A model generated the notes under the pieces. That model was not told the origin of the DNA. It saw only the letters and a program-made list of their open reading frames with translations, and did no database searches. Shown in pieces: positions 6,442 through 9,327 of a DNA stretch of 9,327 nucleotides. Position 1 is the first letter of the stretch; the number at the start of each line of letters is the position of its first letter. Source of the DNA: an uncultured Bacteroidales bacterium (GTDB lineage Bacteria > Bacteroidota > Bacteroidia > Bacteroidales > Paludibacteraceae); the NCBI GenBank assembly GCA_937907165.1, contig CALCUH010000195.1, positions 1 through 9,327 of the forward strand, read 5' to 3'. The position numbers and the translations under genes were made by a program.

Positions 6442-8880
6442 TTATTCCTCCACCTTTTCGTCAAGCAAAGCGAAGTCTGTCACCTCTTTAATTGTCTCAA
6501 CAAAATGGAAAGAAAGTCCTTTCAAGTATTCAGGATTAATTTCATCAATATCCTTTTTGTTCTCCTTACAAAGAACAATATCCTTTATACCTGCACGTTT
6601 AGCGGCAAGAATTTTCTCACGAATTCCACCGACAGGTATCACCTTACCACGTAATGTGATTTCACCTGTCATAGCCAAGTTTTCACGCACCTTACGTTTT
6701 GTCAACGCAGAAACGAGAGATGTCGTGATTGTCACGCCAGCGGAAGGTCCATCTTTAGGGACAGCGCCTTCTGGCACATGAACATGAATGCTATTCTCTT
6801 CGAACACATTTTCAGGGATATTCCAATAGTCCGCATGAGAACGTATATATTCCAATGCCAAAACGGCAGACTCCTTCATCACGTCGCCAAGGCTTCCTGT
6901 CAAAGTAAGTTTAGGAGTCTTAGACTTGCTCAAACTAGTCTCCACGAACAAAATTTCACCGCCGACAGCAGTCCATGCGAGACCCGTTACAACACCAGCG
7001 AAACGATTACCTTGATACTCATCGTGGGAATATTTTTCAACACCAAGGAAATCTTTAAGGCTCGACTTCGTAATCTCTGGCGCATACTCTTCTTTCAAAG
7101 CGATTTTATAGGCGACTCGACGCATTATCTTTGTGATTTGCTTATCCAATTCACGGACACCAGATTCCCTCGTATAAGATGTGATGATTGTTTCCAATAC
7201 GTCATTAGGGATGGAAACTTGTTCCTTCGTCAAGCCGTTTTTCTCCAATGCGTTAGGAATAAGATGACGAGAAGCGATTTGTATTTTCTCTTCTGTAATA
7301 TATCCACTCACGTCTATCAATTCCATACGATCCAATAACGGTTGGGAAATCGTATTGATATTGTTCGCTGTTGCAATGAACATCACATGAGACAAATCAT
7401 AATCTATATCCAAGAAATTATCATGGAATGCCACATTTTGTTCAGGATCCAAGACTTCCAACAAAGCAGACTCGGGATCGCCCTTCATGTCATTGCAGAC
7501 CTTATCAATTTCATCTAATATAAATACGGGATTAGATGATTCCGCCTTTTGGAGACTTTGAATGATACGTCCTGGCATCGCACCGATATAAGTACGACGA
7601 TGGCCACGAATCTCAGCCTCATCATGAAGTCCTCCTAATGAGATGCGCACATATTTTCTATTCAATGATTCCGCAATTGATTTACCCAAAGAGGTCTTAC
7701 CCACACCCGGAGGACCGTATAGGCAAAGAATCGGAGACTTCATATCATTCTTCAATTTCATGACCGCAAGATGCTCCAAAATACGATCTTTAACCTTTTC
7801 CATTCCGAAATGGTCTCTATCCATGATTTGTTTAGCCTTCTTGATGGAATGGCTGTCTTTCGTATAAACGCCCCATGGCAAATTCACGATGGTTTCGACA
7901 TAATTAAGCTGCACGCCATAATCATGGGAAGAGATAGGAGTTCTTTCTAATTTAGCCAATTCGTCTTCGAAAGTCTTCTTCACATGGTCTGACCATTTCT
8001 TATTTTTAGCCTTTTCCTTTATCTTTTCAACATCCTTAGAAGAAGAATCGCCCATCTCTTCTTGGATAGCCTTCATCTGTTGTTGCAGATAATACTCTTT
8101 CTGTTGTTGATCGATTTCCTCCTGAGTCTTGGCCTGAATAGCCATTTTAACCTCCACCAGCTGCAACTCTTGATTGAGCATACCTAATAAGGAATATGCT
8201 CTATCATAAATGTTAGTCGTTTCCAAAAGTGTTTGACGATCATTCACATTCAAATTAAAGTTAGCTGATATGAAATTTATCAGTTGAAGAGGTGCATCGA
8301 TATTTTTGACGGCAAAAGATATGCCATTGGGAATCGAAGAAGATCCTTTTACTATTTTCAGCGCAACCTCTTTCATAGCCTCTATTAAGGCTGAAAAATC
8401 CTTATGGGTCTTCACATCATCCATCAACTCGGGATAGGAAGAAACGGTTCCTTTGTAATACAAACGTTCAGAAGAATAACTAGTAATCCTCACACGATGT
8501 TTTCCTTGAAGGATAGCCGTAGTAGAACCATCAGGCAATTCTAGGATCTTTATTACTTGCGCCAAACATCCCACAGTAAAGAGATCGTTCATTTCTGGAG
8601 AGTCGACATGCGCATCCTTTTGTGTGAAAGCCCCCAAATATCCATGGTTTTTATAGGCTGCCTTTACAGCATTCAAAGAACGTTTTCTACCTAATGAAAC
8701 CGGCAATACAACATCAGGGAACAAGACAACATTTCGAAGGGGAAGAATCGGTAAGATTTCTTCCTCACCAATATTGTAAACAAAATTGGCATCACTCTCC
8801 GTAATCAAAGGAATGAATTCCGAGTTCTCCTCATTCGCACCTTCAACACCTAACAAAATATTCTCGATGTTTTTATCCAT
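6442..8880 (-). CDS. lon: ATP-dependent serine protease Lon (protease La)
   Basis: Lon is a cytoplasmic homohexameric AAA+ protease that degrades misfolded proteins and selected regulators. The 812-residue product shows the full LonA order. The N-terminal substrate-binding domain starts near 41 (EILPILPLRNVVLFPDVVLP). A glutamine- and lysine-rich helical linker lies at about 240-315. The AAA+ module has Walker A GPPGVGKTS (389-397, Lys395) and Walker B FILDEID (Asp456, Glu457). The C-terminal protease domain has PKDGPSAGV with nucleophile Ser713, and GGIREKILAAK with catalytic Lys756, forming the Ser-Lys dyad. An in-frame TGA at 8889-8887, three codons upstream, fixes this ATG as the first possible start. 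There is no clear Shine-Dalgarno sequence, as is common in the phylum. The gene stands alone, convergent with coaE. Upstream inverted repeats may bear on its control, but no CIRCE (HrcA) site is visible. Confidence 0.98.
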   Translation of the reverse strand: MDKNIENILLGVEGANEENSEFIPLITESDANFVYNIGEEEILPILPLRNVVLFPDVVLPVSLGRKRSLNAVKAAYKNHGYLGAFTQKDAHVDSPEMNDLFTVGCLAQVIKILELPDGSTTAILQGKHRVRITSYSSERLYYKGTVSSYPELMDDVKTHKDFSALIEAMKEVALKIVKGSSSIPNGISFAVKNIDAPLQLINFISANFNLNVNDRQTLLETTNIYDRAYSLLGMLNQELQLVEVKMAIQAKTQEEIDQQQKEYYLQQQMKAIQEEMGDSSSKDVEKIKEKAKNKKWSDHVKKTFEDELAKLERTPISSHDYGVQLNYVETIVNLPWGVYTKDSHSIKKAKQIMDRDHFGMEKVKDRILEHLAVMKLKNDMKSPILCLYGPPGVGKTSLGKSIAESLNRKYVRISLGGLHDEAEIRGHRRTYIGAMPGRIIQSLQKAESSNPVFILDEIDKVCNDMKGDPESALLEVLDPEQNVAFHDNFLDIDYDLSHVMFIATANNINTISQPLLDRMELIDVSGYITEEKIQIASRHLIPNALEKNGLTKEQVSIPNDVLETIITSYTRESGVRELDKQITKIMRRVAYKIALKEEYAPEITKSSLKDFLGVEKYSHDEYQGNRFAGVVTGLAWTAVGGEILFVETSLSKSKTPKLTLTGSLGDVMKESAVLALEYIRSHADYWNIPENVFEENSIHVHVPEGAVPKDGPSAGVTITTSLVSALTKRKVRENLAMTGEITLRGKVIPVGGIREKILAAKRAGIKDIVLCKENKKDIDEINPEYLKGLSFHFVETIKEVTDFALLDEKVEE

Positions 8881-8901
8881 ATTATGTCAACATTCACATT
8901 G

Positions 8902-8917
8902 GACAAGCCATTTTGTC
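8902..8917. repeat. Short inverted repeat GACAA-N6-TTGTC in the lon leader
   Basis: GACAA at 8902-8906 and TTGTC at 8913-8917 form a 5-bp inverted repeat, 22 to 37 bases upstream of the lon ATG. Another TGTC lies at 8885-8888, giving three TGTC/GACA half-sites in about 33 bases. This could be an operator or a leader hairpin, but repeats this short arise by chance. Confidence 0.25.
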
Positions 8918-8934
8918 AGACTATTGATAACCCT

Positions 8935-8958
8935 TTCATTCATAAGTATATGAATGAA
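8935..8958. promoter_or_regulatory. Perfect 10-bp inverted repeat upstream of lon, possible operator
   Basis: TTCATTCATA at 8935-8944 and TATGAATGAA at 8949-8958 are exact reverse complements separated by AGTA. The 24-bp element lies 54 bases before the lon ATG, where the promoter or an operator would be expected. Each arm contains a tandem TTCA. No T run follows on either strand, so it is not a terminator. It does not match the CIRCE consensus. A dimeric regulator binding site is an inference; I could not find a good TAnnTTTG promoter box to place it against. Confidence 0.4.
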
Positions 8959-9127
8959 CCATCCGAAAAACGCTATTATCCAATTCATTAATATCATTAA
9001 ACTAAAACTCTCATAATATATTATTCAATACTCGTGCCAAATCGTTTTATTGACAACCAATCTGAAAAAATGGCAGATTATTTCTTCCATGGATTCAGTA
9101 TAACAATGTTAAATATTTCATATAAAT

Positions 9128-9163
9128 AAAAAAGCGAGCCGAAAGCCGGACTCGCTTTTTTTT
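9128..9163. terminator. Intrinsic terminator of the T9SS cargo gene
   Basis: GCGAG at 9134-9138 pairs with CTCGC at 9151-9155. Inside them CCG (9139-9141) pairs with CGG (9147-9149), with one bulged base (9150) and a five-base loop. Six A's (9128-9133) and eight T's (9156-9163) flank the stem, so the hairpin reads as a terminator on both strands. The flanking ATAAAT/ATTTAT extends the symmetry. It begins 17 bases past the stop of the - strand gene, whose transcripts it should end; it would also shield lon from read-through. Confidence 0.9.
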
Positions 9164-9180
9164 ATTTATGTCATCAATGA

Positions 9181-9327
9181 TTATTGTCTAATCAATGTGA
9201 AGTGTCCCATGAATTGACGGTCTATTTCTTCCACGTCTATCACATACCAATAGTCTGTTGACGGCATCGGCACACCATTATAAGTTCCGTCCCATCCATC
9301 GGCCTGAGAACCTGGATATTCAATCAG
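9181..9327 (-). CDS. C-terminal end of a T9SS type B sorting-domain protein (5' part outside window)
   Basis: Only the last 48 residues are visible; the frame is open to the window edge and ends in TAA at 9183-9181. The segment GWDGTYNGVPMPSTDYWYVI (11-30) and the ending GHFTLIRQ (41-48) are the signature of the gliding-motility-associated, type B C-terminal domain (TIGR04131 family; usually about 80-90 residues). In Bacteroidota this domain directs proteins that have already crossed the inner membrane to the type IX secretion machinery for export to the cell surface or medium, as for the adhesin SprB. The functional part of the protein lies outside the window, so its activity cannot be named. 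From family knowledge, cargos of this type often have a PorP/SprF-like outer-membrane partner, sometimes encoded nearby. A terminator follows the stop. The domain call is strong. Confidence 0.92.
   Translation of the reverse strand: MIEYPGSQADGWDGTYNGVPMPSTDYWYVIDVEEIDRQFMGHFTLIRQ

Larger units (their letters stand above)
8881..9180. other. Gene-free intergenic region upstream of lon
   Basis: These 300 AT-rich bases separate the lon start from the stop of the next - strand gene. I see no credible coding frame or tRNA. It should hold the lon promoter, but no strong match to the -33/-7 consensus is visible on the - strand. The best candidate is TAGTTTAA (8997-9004 in reverse) with a TTG 21 bases upstream, which is weak. 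The two inverted repeats and the terminator listed separately are the only structures I can point to. Confidence 0.7.

Noticed and set aside
6778..7338. A 186-codon open frame on the + strand inside lon
   Set aside because: It is antisense to the AAA+ and protease regions of lon, with no ribosome binding site or family resemblance. It is treated as a shadow frame.
8881..9180. A CIRCE/HrcA heat-shock operator upstream of lon
   Set aside because: No TTAGCACTC-N9-GAGTGCTAA-like sequence is present on either strand; the palindrome found has a different sequence and spacing.
1..9327. CRISPR array, insertion sequence, prophage, defence system, tRNA or rRNA
   Set aside because: I saw no regularly spaced repeats, transposase or integrase motifs, target-site duplications, cloverleaf sequence or rRNA segments. 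The genes are conserved housekeeping families apart from the partial T9SS cargo.

Overview
The window looks like chromosomal housekeeping DNA from a member of the Bacteroidota, most likely of the order Bacteroidales. Four observations support this. NusB is about twice the usual bacterial length, which is typical of the phylum. A type IX secretion (T9SS) type B sorting domain, specific to the phylum, ends a gene at the right edge. A sequence matching the Bacteroidota -7 promoter element (TAnnTTTG) lies in front of nusB. Shine-Dalgarno sequences are weak or absent.

Layout. Positions 1-3279 (+) hold most of mfd, the transcription-repair coupling factor; its start lies left of the window. A 224-base spacer follows, with a weak hairpin and a plausible promoter. 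Next comes a tight + strand cluster at 3504-6378: nusB, yajC, a YbbR-repeat membrane-anchored protein and coaE. The spacers are 20 bases, 3 bases and a 4-base ATGA overlap, so the four genes look like one transcription unit. A strong symmetric terminator at 6396-6427 separates coaE from the convergent lon gene (8880-6442, -). The 300 bases upstream of lon (8881-9180) contain no gene. They hold a perfect 10-bp inverted repeat 54 bases before the lon start, a weaker inverted repeat nearer the start, and a terminator at the far end. The last 147 bases are the 3' end of a - strand gene for a surface or secreted T9SS cargo protein.

The genes cover core functions: clearing stalled RNA polymerase and recruiting repair (Mfd), rRNA antitermination (NusB), a Sec translocon accessory subunit (YajC), an envelope protein of unclear role (YbbR), the last step of coenzyme A synthesis (CoaE) and protein quality control (Lon). 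I see no mobile element, CRISPR array, tRNA, rRNA or defence locus, and nothing that I can defend as a new system. The most useful leads are the palindrome upstream of lon, the YbbR protein without an adjacent diadenylate cyclase, the enlarged NusB and the truncated T9SS cargo gene.
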